From the NCBI RefSeq assembly GCF_020217425.1, contig NZ_CP084090.1, positions 868,001 to 932,000 of the forward strand: 64,000 nucleotides of DNA. The letters are read 5' to 3'. Shown here piece after piece: positions 17,829 to 26,704 of this stretch. The position numbers were made by a program, and so were the translations under genes. The notes below the pieces were generated by a model. It searched no databases and was not told the DNA's origin. It saw only the letters and a list, made by a program, of their open reading frames with translations. Every line of letters begins with the position of its first letter. Within the stretch, counting starts at the first letter, position 1. This DNA comes from Halomicrobium urmianum (GTDB lineage: Archaea; Halobacteriota; Halobacteria; Halobacteriales; Haloarculaceae).

Positions 17829-18060
17829 TATAAACCCGCCGCAGCAGCCCGGGGCCCGCTCGCGGTGGCGCCTTCGAGCCTCCGCTCCCGCTCGCTTGGA
17901 GGCGCTCACTGCGTTCGCGCCTCCCTGTTCGCGTGTCGCCTCACTTCGTTCGGCTCCCGCTCACTTCGAGGTCTCACTACGTTCGACCTCGCTGCTCACG
18001 GCTCGCTCCGCTCACCGTTCGCCTGAAGGCGGCCCGGCCTGCGGCCGCGCCGCCCTGTCA
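17829..18060. repeat. Palindromic extragenic repeats between the MinD-like gene and prf1
   Basis: The region is dominated by inverted motifs such as CACTTCGTTCGGCTCCCG and GAGGTCTCACTACGTTCGACC. The 32 bp at 17929-17960 match, with one mismatch, the repeat inserted in yccF at 36000-36031 (opposite strand). Two divergent genes start outside it. No RNA gene recognised. Confidence 0.65.
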
Positions 18061-18096
18061 ACAGTTTCTTACGCGCCCTACGCTTAAACCACCCCA

Positions 18097-19350
18097 ATGA
18101 GTGAGTCCGAGCGAGAGCAGTCTGACAAACAAAAATACGAGTTCAAGAAGGTCATCGAGGACCTGAAGGACTACGAGGGATCAGGAACGCAGCTCGTCTC
18201 TATCTACGTTCCCGAGGACAAACTGATCAGCGACGTCGTCGCGCACGTCACGCAGGAGCACTCTGAGGCTTCTAACATCAAGTCGAAGCAGACGCGGACG
18301 AACGTGCAGGACGCCCTGACGAGTATCAAGGACCGCCTGCGGTACTACGATACTCGTCCGCCGGATAACGGGCTCGTACTGTTCTCCGGTGCCGTCGACG
18401 CCGGCGGCGGACAGACCGACATGATCACGGAAGTGCTGGAGAGCCCGCCCCAGCCCATCGAGTCGTTCCGGTATCACTGCGACTCGCACTTCCTGACCGA
18501 GCCACTCGAGGAGATGCTGGCCGACAAGGGCCTGTTCGGCCTCATCGTGCTGGACCGCCGCGAGGCCAACGTCGGCTGGCTCCGCGGCAAGCGCGTCGAG
18601 CCCGTCAAGTCCGCCTCCTCGCTGGTGCCCGGCAAGCAGCGCAAAGGTGGCCAGTCCGCCCAGCGGTTCGCCCGCCTTCGGCTGGAGGCCATCGACAACT
18701 TCTACCAGGAGGTCGCGGGGATGGCCAACGACCTGTTCGTCGCCGAGCGCCACGAACTGGACGGCATCCTCGTGGGCGGTCCCTCGCCGACGAAAGACGA
18801 GTTCCTCGACGGCGACTACCTCCACCACGAGCTCCAGGACAAGGTCATCGGCAAGTTCGACGTCGCCTACACGGACGAATCGGGGCTGTACGACCTCGTC
18901 GACGCCGCCAGCGACGTCCTCGCCGAGCACGAGATGCTGGAGGACAAGCGGGCCATGGAGGAGTTCTTCGAGCAGCTCCACGACGGCGAGAAGGCCACGT
19001 ACGGGTTCGAGCCCACACGCGAGAACCTGATGATGGGCGCCGTCGACCGCCTGCTCATCTCGGAGGACCTCCGGCAGGACGTCGTCACCTACACCTGCGA
19101 GAACGGCCACGAGGAGCGCGAACTGCTCGACCGACGGGAGGAGACGCCAGAACACACCTGCGACCGCTGCGGCGACACCGTCTCCGCCGAGGCGGGCGAG
19201 CGCGAGGACGCCATCGACCACCTCATGGAGATTGCCGACCAGCGGGGCACCGAGACGCTGTTCATCTCCACTGACTTCGAGAAGGGCGAACAGCTGCTCT
19301 CCGCCTTCGGCGGCGTCGCCGGCCTCCTTCGGTACTCTACCGGCGTCTAA
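18097..19350 (+). CDS. prf1: Peptide chain release factor aRF1
   Basis: This 417-residue factor recognises all three stop codons and triggers peptide release. The NIKS stop-reading motif is at residues 60-63, the YxCxxxF element appears as YHCDSHF (near 127), and the catalytic GGQ is at 184-186. The C-terminal domain has a Cys-pair zinc-finger-like insertion (CENGHE then CDRCG). All functional elements look standard, so the factor itself does not suggest that UGA is spared as a stop codon. A CTTAAAC box lies close upstream. Confidence 0.97.
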   Translation: MSESEREQSDKQKYEFKKVIEDLKDYEGSGTQLVSIYVPEDKLISDVVAHVTQEHSEASNIKSKQTRTNVQDALTSIKDRLRYYDTRPPDNGLVLFSGAVDAGGGQTDMITEVLESPPQPIESFRYHCDSHFLTEPLEEMLADKGLFGLIVLDRREANVGWLRGKRVEPVKSASSLVPGKQRKGGQSAQRFARLRLEAIDNFYQEVAGMANDLFVAERHELDGILVGGPSPTKDEFLDGDYLHHELQDKVIGKFDVAYTDESGLYDLVDAASDVLAEHEMLEDKRAMEEFFEQLHDGEKATYGFEPTRENLMMGAVDRLLISEDLRQDVVTYTCENGHEERELLDRREETPEHTCDRCGDTVSAEAGEREDAIDHLMEIADQRGTETLFISTDFEKGEQLLSAFGGVAGLLRYSTGV

Positions 19351-19471
19351 ACACTTCGCTCACGGCCACGGATCACTCGCGTTCGCAACCCCGTAGTTGC
19401 TCCCACTCGTTCCACCGAGACGGTTCCAGCGAGCGGTTCTGACGGCTCTGTCACGGGGGTGAAGAGACGTG

Positions 19472-19610
19472 GGAAAGGGAAACCGGCGCGCCTGTGGGCG
19501 CGCCGGTGCGGCATTCAGGTGGCATGGGAAGGTGGTGCGTGGGGTGGGGGACTGTGGGCACAACACCGCTGCAGGGTAGCAGCCTGACGGTCCGCTCCCC
19601 GATGCCGCAT
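19472..19610 (-). ncRNA. Candidate small non-coding RNA with its own TATA box and terminator
   Basis: On the minus strand CATTTATACG (19630-19639) is followed about 25 nt later by a GC-rich, hairpin-prone segment of about 130 nt. This ends in a perfect 11-bp stem (19482-19492 with 19497-19507) and then TTTCCCTTTCC, as in an archaeal T-rich terminator. It starts with a GATGC-GGC hairpin. It lies downstream of the zinc-ribbon gene's stop and is not explained by a gene. It does not match the SRP or RNase P RNA patterns I know. The rest of the 327-bp gap appears empty. Confidence 0.4.
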
Positions 19611-19677
19611 CTGTTCGAAGACCCCCTTCGTATAAATGGACTGTACCTTACTCGTTAGGTACCGGCGTTCGCCGAGG

Positions 19678-20076
19678 TCACAGCAACTGCTCTAGCTGGC
19701 GGCGTCGGCCGGCGAGGTCGACGCCGCTATCGACGTCCGGGTCGTCGGCGAGGCGGTCGAGCGTCAACAGCGGGTCCACGCCCTCGCGCTCGACCAGTTC
19801 GAGTAGCGCGGCGATCTCGTCGCGGTGGGTGGCCAGCGACGAGAGCAGTCCCAGCAGGAGCGCGAACGGCACCGCCGCCGACGGCGCGTCGGGGAACGCG
19901 TCGCTCACCCGGCCGAAATCGGGAACCTCCGCCGGCGGATCGGCCACCGGGCGGAGCGCGAGACAGCGCGGACACAGCGCCGCACCCGGATCCTCGCCGG
20001 GCAGGTACTCGCGGAGCGAGGCCTCGACGGGAAACGCGAGCATCGCCGCTCCGCACTCCGGACAGTCGCGAGTCAT
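19678..20076 (-). CDS. DUF6276-type zinc-ribbon protein
   Basis: This 132-residue protein has two CxxC pairs (CPECG at residues 5-9 and CPRCL near 38-42), likely a zinc ribbon. An alpha-helical segment (AVPFALLLGLLSSLATHRDE, then IAALLELVER) follows. It resembles haloarchaeal DUF6276 proteins, found beside the ATP synthase operon. ATG at 20076 removes an unsupported N-terminal extension. Function unknown. Confidence 0.7.
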   Translation of the reverse strand: MTRDCPECGAAMLAFPVEASLREYLPGEDPGAALCPRCLALRPVADPPAEVPDFGRVSDAFPDAPSAAVPFALLLGLLSSLATHRDEIAALLELVEREGVDPLLTLDRLADDPDVDSGVDLAGRRRQLEQLL

Positions 20077-20205
20077 GGACGTCCCTGCACGCGCGGACGG
20101 CAAAAAGGCGCGGGGCTCTCGCCTCGCTCTGGTCGAGGTCGCTCCCGTGGTCAAAATCTCGCGGCTCGCGTGTCGTTCGCTTTGCTCACTCCCGCTCGCT
20201 CAATA

Positions 20206-20234
20206 GGATGTCGCGAGCGAAGCGAGCGACATCC
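20206..20234 (-). terminator. Hairpin just after atpD
   Basis: GGATGTCGC (20206-20214) and GCGACATCC (20226-20234) form a 9-bp stem immediately past the atpD stop. This is a reasonable end point for the ATP synthase transcript, although no long T run follows. Confidence 0.45.
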
Positions 20235-20236
20235 CG

Positions 20237-20929
20237 TCAGTCGTCCGCGGCGACAGTCGCAGGCTCTTCTTCCTCTTCGGCGGCCTCGCGCTCGGCCCGC
20301 TCTTCGTCTTCCTTCTTGGCCTTGATCTTCTTCATGCGGAAGATCTCCTCGCGCTCCTGCTCCTCGAGCTTCTGCTCGATGTACTCCTTGTTCGAGTGGA
20401 GCTCGGGCAGGAGCTTGAACTCGAGGGCGTTGACGCGGCGCTTGGTCGTCTCGATCTCGTCCAGCATCTTCTTCATCGCCGTCTCGACCTCGGCGGCGAG
20501 GATGACGTTCTCGATGAGTTCCTCGTAGGCGTCGGCGGCCTCGTCGATGCGCGCCGAACTGCCCATGACGCCGTAGCCGCGCTCGTCGAGTGACTTGCGG
20601 ACCTTGCTGGACTCGATCTGCGGGACGACGACGCCCATGATGTTCTTGGACTGCGTGGTGATCTCCGGGTGTTCCTTCAGCGCAGCGGCCGCGCCCCGCA
20701 CCGCGACGTCACCCTCCATCGCCCGCGCCATGTCCATCGAGTGCTGGGCGCGGTCGTAGGAGTCCTCCAGTTCCGAGCGGACGTCCTGGGCCTGATCGAG
20801 GATGTCCATGAATTCCATGATGAGCCCGTCGCGCTTCTTCTCCAGCGTGTCGTGGCCCTGCTCGGAGAGCTCGATGCGGTCCTCGATCCGCATCAGTTCC
20901 TTGCGAGTGGGCTTGACGTCCTTGGCCAT
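20237..20929 (-). CDS. atpD: A-type ATP synthase subunit D
   Basis: This 230-residue subunit forms the central rotor stalk. It begins with the family's [20 protein letters not shown] helix and ends with a long coiled coil and a very acidic Glu-rich tail (residues 195-230). It is last in the operon and is separated from atpB by 120 bp that may hold an internal promoter. Confidence 0.95.
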   Translation of the reverse strand: MAKDVKPTRKELMRIEDRIELSEQGHDTLEKKRDGLIMEFMDILDQAQDVRSELEDSYDRAQHSMDMARAMEGDVAVRGAAAALKEHPEITTQSKNIMGVVVPQIESSKVRKSLDERGYGVMGSSARIDEAADAYEELIENVILAAEVETAMKKMLDEIETTKRRVNALEFKLLPELHSNKEYIEQKLEEQEREEIFRMKKIKAKKEDEERAEREAAEEEEEPATVAADD

Positions 20930-21049
20930 TACCGGGGGCTAGCGGAGCGAGACAGTTAATCGTTGTTAGTTTCCGTCGAACCGCGCCGGACGCACTGCTC
21001 CGAATTCGATCGACGGCGAGAAAAACGGGCGCGTCGGGCGAGTGAGTCG

Positions 21050-22465
21050 TCAGTCGGCGGCGACTTCCTCGGCCTCGGCGTCCTCGCGGTAGTGCTCCTC
21101 GATCGCTTCCTCGTCGATGCGGTTGAGCTCCTCCTTCGGGAGCATCGAGAGGAGGTCCCAGCCGATCTCCAGCGTCTCGTCGATCGACCGGTTCGTGTCG
21201 AAGCCCTGGTCGACGAACTCGTCCTCGAAGCGGTCCGCGAAGTCGAGGTACTTGTTGTCGAGGTCGGACAGCGCCTCGCGACCGACGATGTTCACGAGGT
21301 CGCGCAGGTCCTCACCTTCCGCGTACGCGGCGAAGATCTGGTCTTTCACGTCGGCGTGGTCGGCGCGGGTCAGCCCCTCGCCGATACCGTCGTCCATCAG
21401 GCGCGACAGGCTCGGCAGGACGTCGATCGGCGGCTGGACGCCCTGGCTGTTGAGGTCCCGATCGACGTAGATCTGGCCCTCGGTGATGTACCCGGTCAGG
21501 TCCGGGATCGGGTGCGTGTCGTCGTCGCCCGGCATCGTGAGGATCGGAATCTGGGTGACCGACCCGTCACGTCCCTTGATCCGACCGGCGCGCTCGTAGA
21601 GCTGGGCCAGGTCGGTGTACATGTACCCGGGGTAGCCACGGCGACCGGGGACCTCCTCGCGGGCGGCCCCGATCTCGCGCAGCGCCTCGCAGTAGTTGGT
21701 CATGTCCGTCAGGATGACCAGGACGTGGTAGTCTTTCTCGAAGGCGAGGTACTCCGCCGTGGTCAGCGCCAGCCGCGGCGTGAGCGTCCGCTCGACGGCC
21801 GGGTCGTCGGCGAGGTTCATGAAGACGACGGAGCGCTCCAGCGCGCCGGTGCGCTCGAAGTCGTCCATGAACTCGTTGGCCTCCTCCTGGGTGATCCCCA
21901 TCGCACCGAAGATCACCGCGAACTCCGATCCCTCGTCGTCGTCGCCCTCTTCTTCCTCCGGGACGGAGGCCTGTCGGGCGATCTGCAGGGCGAGGTCGTT
22001 GTGGGGCAGCCCCGACGCCGAGAAGATCGGCAGCTTCTGGCCGCGGACCAGCGTGTTCATGCCGTCGATGGCGGAGACGCCGGTCTGGATGAACTCCTCG
22101 GGGTACTCCCGGGAGTAGGGGTTGATCGCGGCGCCGACGATGTCCTGGCGCTCGTCCGGGACGATGTCCGGGCCGCCGTCGATGGGGCGGCCGGTCCCGT
22201 CAAGCACGCGACCGAGGAGGTCCTCGGTCACGGGCATCTTCATGGTCTCGCCGAGGAAGCGCACCGAGGACTGGCGGTCGATGCCCTCGGTCCCCTCGAA
22301 CACCTGAATGGCGACGTGGTCGCTGGCCGATTCCAGCACCTGGCCGCGCCGCGTCTGGCCGTCGCCGGTCTCGATCTCGACGATCTCGTCGTAACCGACG
22401 GGCTCGTCCGTCTCGACGAAGACCAGCGGTCCGCTGATTTCCGTGATCGTCTGGTACTCTTTCAT
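21050..22465 (-). CDS. atpB: A-type ATP synthase subunit B
   Basis: This 471-residue subunit is the non-catalytic nucleotide-binding partner of A in the hexameric headpiece. As expected for B, the Walker A loop is replaced ([17 protein letters not shown]). The conserved [20 protein letters not shown] and [19 protein letters not shown]-like segments are recognisable. Its start is only 2 bp after the atpA stop. Confidence 0.97.
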   Translation of the reverse strand: MKEYQTITEISGPLVFVETDEPVGYDEIVEIETGDGQTRRGQVLESASDHVAIQVFEGTEGIDRQSSVRFLGETMKMPVTEDLLGRVLDGTGRPIDGGPDIVPDERQDIVGAAINPYSREYPEEFIQTGVSAIDGMNTLVRGQKLPIFSASGLPHNDLALQIARQASVPEEEEGDDDEGSEFAVIFGAMGITQEEANEFMDDFERTGALERSVVFMNLADDPAVERTLTPRLALTTAEYLAFEKDYHVLVILTDMTNYCEALREIGAAREEVPGRRGYPGYMYTDLAQLYERAGRIKGRDGSVTQIPILTMPGDDDTHPIPDLTGYITEGQIYVDRDLNSQGVQPPIDVLPSLSRLMDDGIGEGLTRADHADVKDQIFAAYAEGEDLRDLVNIVGREALSDLDNKYLDFADRFEDEFVDQGFDTNRSIDETLEIGWDLLSMLPKEELNRIDEEAIEEHYREDAEAEEVAAD

Positions 22466-22467
22466 TG

Positions 22468-24228
22468 TCAGTAGAGCTCCCGCAGCTGGGATTCGATGTC
22501 GTCCTCGAGGTCGTCGACGTACTCGTTGTAGTCCTCCTGCACGCCGATGCGGTTGAGCCGGGGCGCGGCGTCGACGTCCGTGATCTCCTCAACCGGGACG
22601 CCGGCCTCGAGCGCCTCGAAGGCCGCGTCGTTGTACGTCTTGATGGCCCCGAGGATCCGGTAGGTCTTCTCCGGTTCGCAGAAGGTGTCGACGTCGTGGA
22701 ACGCGTTCTGCTGGAGCCACGCCTCGCGGAGGTAGCGGGCGATCTCCAGGGTCAGCTGCTGGTCCTCCGGCAGTGCGTCCTTGCCGACGAGCTGGACGAT
22801 CTCCTGCAGTTCGGCCTCCTCGTCGAGCACGTCGATGGCCCACTGTCGCTGCTCGGGCCAGTCCTCGCGGACGTTCTCCCGGAACCACGGGTCGAGCTGG
22901 TCCCGATAGAGCGAGTAGGACTCGTTCCAGTTGATCGACGGGAAGTGCCGACGCTCCGCGAGGTCGGCGTCCAGCGCCCAGAACGTCTTCACGATGCGCA
23001 GCGTGTTCTGGGTGACCGGCTCGGAGAAGTCACCGCCCGGCGGCGAGACGGCCCCGATGACGCTCACGGAGCCCTCCGACCCGTTGATGTTCTCGAAGTA
23101 GCCGGCCCGCTCGTAGAACTGCGAGAGGCGGGCGGCCAGGTACGCGGGGTACCCCTCCTCGCCGGGCATCTCCTCGAGGCGCGAGGAGATCTCGCGCATG
23201 GCCTCGGCCCACCGCGAGGTGGAGTCGGCCATCAGCGCGACGTCGTAGCCCATGTCGCGGAAGTACTCCGCGATGGTGATCCCGGTGTAGACGCAGGATT
23301 CACGGGCCGCGACGGGCATGTTCGAGGTGTTCGCGATGAGGCACGTCCGGTCCATCAGCGCGTTGCCGGTGGTCGGGTCCTCCAGTTCGGGGAAGTCCTC
23401 GATCACCTCGGTCATCTCGTTGCCGCGCTCGCCGCAGCCGACGTAGACGACGATGTCCGCGTCGGCCCACTTGGCGAGCTGGTGCTGGGTGACGGTCTTC
23501 CCGGAGCCGAAGGGTCCCGGGATGGCGGCCGTCCCGCCCTTCGCGATGGGGAACAGGCCGTCCAGCACGCGCTGGCCCGACACGAGCGGCGTGGTCGGGG
23601 TCTGCTTCTCGACGGAGGGCCGCTGCTCGCGCACCGGCCACTCCTGGCGCATCTGGATCTCCTCGCCGTTGTCGAGTTCGACGACCGTCTCCTCGACGGT
23701 GTACTCGCCGGACTCGACGGCGACGACCTCGCCGCCCTCGTAGTCGGGCGGGACCATCACCTTGTGGTCGATACTGGGCGTCTCGGGGACGATCCCGACG
23801 ACGTCGCCGGGTTCGACCTCGTCACCGGCGGAGACCTCGGGGTTGAACTCCCAGGTCTCCTCCAGGTCGATGCCCGGCGCGTCGACCCCGCGGTCGAGGT
23901 ACGCCGAGCCCATCTTCTCCTCCAGGACGTCGAGCGGGCGCTGGACGCCGTCGTAGATGGCGTCCAGCATGCCGGGCCCGAGGTCCACGGAGAGCGGCGC
24001 GCCCGTACTCTCGACGGGTTCGCCGGGGGAGACGCCGGACGTCTCCTCGTACACCTGGATCGTGGTGATGTTGCCTTCGATCTCGATCACTTCGCCCATC
24101 AGCCCTTCGTGACCGACGTACACCACGTCGTTCATCCGGGCGTCGAGGTCGGTCGCGGTGACGACCGGCCCCGAGACGCTCTCGATGACGCCGTCCTCTC
24201 TGACGTCAGATTCTGTTGCTTGACTCAT
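22468..24228 (-). CDS. atpA: A-type ATP synthase subunit A, catalytic
   Basis: This 586-residue catalytic subunit synthesises ATP from ADP and phosphate as the rotor turns. An intact P-loop [11 protein letters not shown] lies near residue 230, and the SMTSR-like [14 protein letters not shown] and [19 protein letters not shown] segments follow. The A-type-specific non-homologous insert (about 100-200) is present. No intein is seen. It begins 3 bp after atpF ends, inside the operon. Confidence 0.98.
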   Translation of the reverse strand: MSQATESDVREDGVIESVSGPVVTATDLDARMNDVVYVGHEGLMGEVIEIEGNITTIQVYEETSGVSPGEPVESTGAPLSVDLGPGMLDAIYDGVQRPLDVLEEKMGSAYLDRGVDAPGIDLEETWEFNPEVSAGDEVEPGDVVGIVPETPSIDHKVMVPPDYEGGEVVAVESGEYTVEETVVELDNGEEIQMRQEWPVREQRPSVEKQTPTTPLVSGQRVLDGLFPIAKGGTAAIPGPFGSGKTVTQHQLAKWADADIVVYVGCGERGNEMTEVIEDFPELEDPTTGNALMDRTCLIANTSNMPVAARESCVYTGITIAEYFRDMGYDVALMADSTSRWAEAMREISSRLEEMPGEEGYPAYLAARLSQFYERAGYFENINGSEGSVSVIGAVSPPGGDFSEPVTQNTLRIVKTFWALDADLAERRHFPSINWNESYSLYRDQLDPWFRENVREDWPEQRQWAIDVLDEEAELQEIVQLVGKDALPEDQQLTLEIARYLREAWLQQNAFHDVDTFCEPEKTYRILGAIKTYNDAAFEALEAGVPVEEITDVDAAPRLNRIGVQEDYNEYVDDLEDDIESQLRELY

Positions 24229-24231
24229 GGT

Positions 24232-24555
24232 TTAGTCTTCTTCCATCAGGTCGATGCCGATCGCTCGCTTGATCTGGTCGCGCAGTCCGCCGCTGCCGGT
24301 CCCGCCACCGAGCGTCACCAGCACCGGTTCGACGCTCGTCTCGACGTCCTCGCGGACGCCGCGGGAGAGGTGGTCGAGGTCGTCGTCGTGCATCACGACG
24401 ATGCCGACGTCGTCGTCCTCGAGCATCTCCGAGACGGCCTCGTCCAGGCGTTCGTCCTTCTCGGCGTCGGGAACGTCTGCGAACTTCCGGACGCCTGCCA
24501 GCCGAAAGCCCGTCGTGAAGTCCGGACTGCCGATGACGCCGATTTCCTGGCTCAT
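24232..24555 (-). CDS. atpF: A-type ATP synthase subunit F
   Basis: This 107-residue small stalk subunit has the Rossmann-like start EIGVIGSPDFTTGFRLAGVR, typical of the A/V-type F family. It binds D and transmits rotation. The start overlaps the atpC stop by 4 bp. Confidence 0.95.
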   Translation of the reverse strand: MSQEIGVIGSPDFTTGFRLAGVRKFADVPDAEKDERLDEAVSEMLEDDDVGIVVMHDDDLDHLSRGVREDVETSVEPVLVTLGGGTGSGGLRDQIKRAIGIDLMEED

Positions 24556-25631
24556 AGTATCACCAGCTCCTGTTCTATCTCGTCCGGGTCCAGCCCGGCC
24601 TCGCGGCCGCGGGCGATTGCCCTGACGTTGTCGACCTCGCGCTCCTTGGCGAGGACGTACGAGAACACCGGACAGACCGACAGCGGGTAGCGGTTCGACA
24701 GCTGGTCCGCGTATTCCACCAGCGCGGCGTCCAGCGCGCTCTCGAACTCGATGAGGCTGTCGGCCGCCTCGAGGACGTCCAGCGCCGCGTCGAGGTCGTC
24801 GGCGTAGCGGCTCTCGCGGACGCGCGCCGCGAGTTGATCGGTGTCGGCAGCCAGACCGGTCAGGTCGCTCTCACTGAAAAGGCGACCGCCCTCGATGTAG
24901 TAGTCGGCCGGATCGAGGCTGTCGGCGCCGCTCCGGGCGATCCGGACGGCGTTCCGGAGGTTCCGGAAGTCGACCTCGGCCTCGAGGAACGAGACGTACA
25001 GCCCGACCGGGCTGTCGATCTCGGGGTTGTCCGGCAGGCCCGCGAGCAGGTTCTCGTAGTAGGCGCGGTCGACCGCGTTCTCCAGGGGAATCAGGACGCC
25101 GGTCTCCTCGTAGTCGTCGTAGGCGTCGTCGAGCACGCCGTCGAAGACGGTCCCGTCGAGGACCTCGACGACCTCCTCGATGGAGTCGGCCGCCAGCAGG
25201 CGGTCGAGGACGTTCTCGTCGAACTCGCCGGCGCGGACGAGGTCGTCCTCGATCTCCTGGCTGTCGGCCCCCGAGTAGATCCCCCGGACGACGGTCTTGA
25301 CGTTCCAGACGTCGAACTTCCGGAGGTACCGGGCGACGTAATCGTACAGCTGACCCTCCGACCAGTCCAGCAGGTCCTCGAAGTTCCGCGCGAGGTTCCG
25401 GTTGAGCGCGTACTCGACGAGGTCGACCCCGCTGTAGCGCGATCCCAGCGCGTTCATCTCCCGGCCGTAGGTCGACTCCTCCATGAAGCGGGCGATCTCG
25501 CCCGGCCCCATGCGGACCAGCTTCCGGTAGTCGTCGTCGTCGAACAGCGCCGCCCGCCGGGAGCGAACGCGGGCGTTCACGTACTCGTAGTTGCTGGCGC
25601 CCGCGGCCTTGCGGTCGGCTCGCGCGGTCAT
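24552..25631 (-). CDS. atpC: A-type ATP synthase subunit C
   Basis: This 359-residue, mostly helical, funnel-shaped subunit (the d subunit of V-type enzymes) links the rotor ring to the central stalk. It has the usual internal three-part similarity (YEYVNARVRSRRAALF... with repeated helix bundles). It overlaps atpE by 4 bp and atpF by 4 bp. Confidence 0.94.
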   Translation of the reverse strand: MTARADRKAAGASNYEYVNARVRSRRAALFDDDDYRKLVRMGPGEIARFMEESTYGREMNALGSRYSGVDLVEYALNRNLARNFEDLLDWSEGQLYDYVARYLRKFDVWNVKTVVRGIYSGADSQEIEDDLVRAGEFDENVLDRLLAADSIEEVVEVLDGTVFDGVLDDAYDDYEETGVLIPLENAVDRAYYENLLAGLPDNPEIDSPVGLYVSFLEAEVDFRNLRNAVRIARSGADSLDPADYYIEGGRLFSESDLTGLAADTDQLAARVRESRYADDLDAALDVLEAADSLIEFESALDAALVEYADQLSNRYPLSVCPVFSYVLAKEREVDNVRAIARGREAGLDPDEIEQELVIL

Positions 25632-26212
25632 TGGTCCTCGAAGAGCCTGTCGCTGATGTCTCGCAGGTTGTCCTCCCAGACGTCCTCGAGGATCGAGTCG
25701 AAGGTGTTGTTTACCCGGACGCGCGAGGCGTCGCTCTCGGCGACGACGCCGCCGAGACAGTCGACCTCGCCGGCGTACTCGTAGCCGTCGTACTCGGCGA
25801 GGATCGACGTCAGCAGCTCCTGGTCGTCGGGGCGACCGTACACTTCGATCGCCGCGCCGTCGTCGAACTCCGCGGCGGCGGCGTCCAGCAGGGCGCGCGT
25901 CAGCTCCTCGCGCTGATCACCTTCGAGTCCGGCGATCTCGGCCTCGACCTGCTCGCGGACGTCCTCGAGGACGTCGCGGCGGGCCGCGAGGCGCTCCTGC
26001 TTGGCCTCCAGCTTGGCGCTGGAGAGCCGCTGCTCGCGCTCCTGCTCGATCTCGCGCTCGACCTCGGCCTCGCGGTCCTCGCGGATCTCCTCGGCGTCGG
26101 CCTCGGCCTCCGCGACGATCTCCTCTGCGCGCTCGTCTGCGTCGGAGCGAATCTCCTCCGCACGCGCGCGGGCCTCTTCTCGCACGTCCTCTACGACTGT
26201 ATCAAGACTCAT
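25628..26212 (-). CDS. atpE: A-type ATP synthase subunit E
   Basis: This 194-residue subunit forms the outer stalk. Residues 1-95 are a charged coiled coil (DVREEARARAEEIRSDADER), followed by a globular head. The ATG at 26212 gives the usual MSLDTVVEDV start; a longer open frame runs back through atpK and is rejected. It sits 26 bp after atpK. Confidence 0.95.
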   Translation of the reverse strand: MSLDTVVEDVREEARARAEEIRSDADERAEEIVAEAEADAEEIREDREAEVEREIEQEREQRLSSAKLEAKQERLAARRDVLEDVREQVEAEIAGLEGDQREELTRALLDAAAAEFDDGAAIEVYGRPDDQELLTSILAEYDGYEYAGEVDCLGGVVAESDASRVRVNNTFDSILEDVWEDNLRDISDRLFEDQ

Positions 26213-26238
26213 AAATGATGTACGGGAAGGGGCCGCGT

Positions 26239-26508
26239 CTATCCGAGCGTGAGGAACACGACGACCAGCGCCAGGATGACGATGGTCTCCGGCAGGACCG
26301 TGAGGATCAGCCCACGGCCGAACATGGATTCGTCCTCGGCGATAGCTCCGACCGCGGCTGCCCCGATGCCACGCTCGGCGTACCCGGCGCCGATCGCTGC
26401 CAGCCCGACGGCCAGCGCAGCGAACGCCAGCGGCGCATTCGGGATCGCAGGCGCAGCGGCTCCTCCTTCTTGCAGTACAGTGCCCGCCACAGTTGTAATT
26501 GCACTCAT
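26239..26508 (-). CDS. atpK: A-type ATP synthase subunit K (proteolipid ring)
   Basis: This 89-residue proteolipid has two helices and forms the membrane rotor. The ion-binding acidic residue is within LTVLPETIVIL of helix 2. A TATA-like CCTTTATG (26567-26574) upstream suggests a separate promoter. The gap to atpI is 196 bp, unusually large for this operon. Confidence 0.96.
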   Translation of the reverse strand: MSAITTVAGTVLQEGGAAAPAIPNAPLAFAALAVGLAAIGAGYAERGIGAAAVGAIAEDESMFGRGLILTVLPETIVILALVVVFLTLG

Positions 26509-26566
26509 GGTTTAGTAGTCCTCGGGTTGCTCGTGTCCGAACAGGCGTATGTGATCCGACCGTGAT

Positions 26567-26574
26567 CATAAAGG
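26567..26574 (-). promoter_or_regulatory. Possible internal promoter ahead of atpK
   Basis: CCTTTATG on the minus strand lies about 60 nt before the atpK ATG, in the 196-bp atpI-atpK gap. That would leave a leader of roughly 33 nt and could boost K, which is needed in many copies. Confidence 0.35.
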
Positions 26575-26704
26575 TTCTCAAAACAGTTCGTCACGGCCCG
26601 ATCCGGCGGTTTAGGGCCGCACGACTGGGTGGGTGTCACAGCGTATCGCGGCAGGTGTCGTCACGCCGTGGGCGCCGTGCCGACGAGAGGCGGGCAGTGA
26701 ACGG

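Noticed and set aside
19360-19566. A 68-codon minus-strand open frame after prf1
   Set aside because: Its composition is poor, with no typical acidic haloarchaeal protein character, and the DNA is better explained as a structured RNA or spacer.
22465-24690. A 741-codon plus-strand open frame
   Set aside because: It is antisense to atpA/atpF. Long antisense frames are common in GC-rich haloarchaeal DNA; the minus-strand proteins have clear family motifs and the plus-strand one has none.
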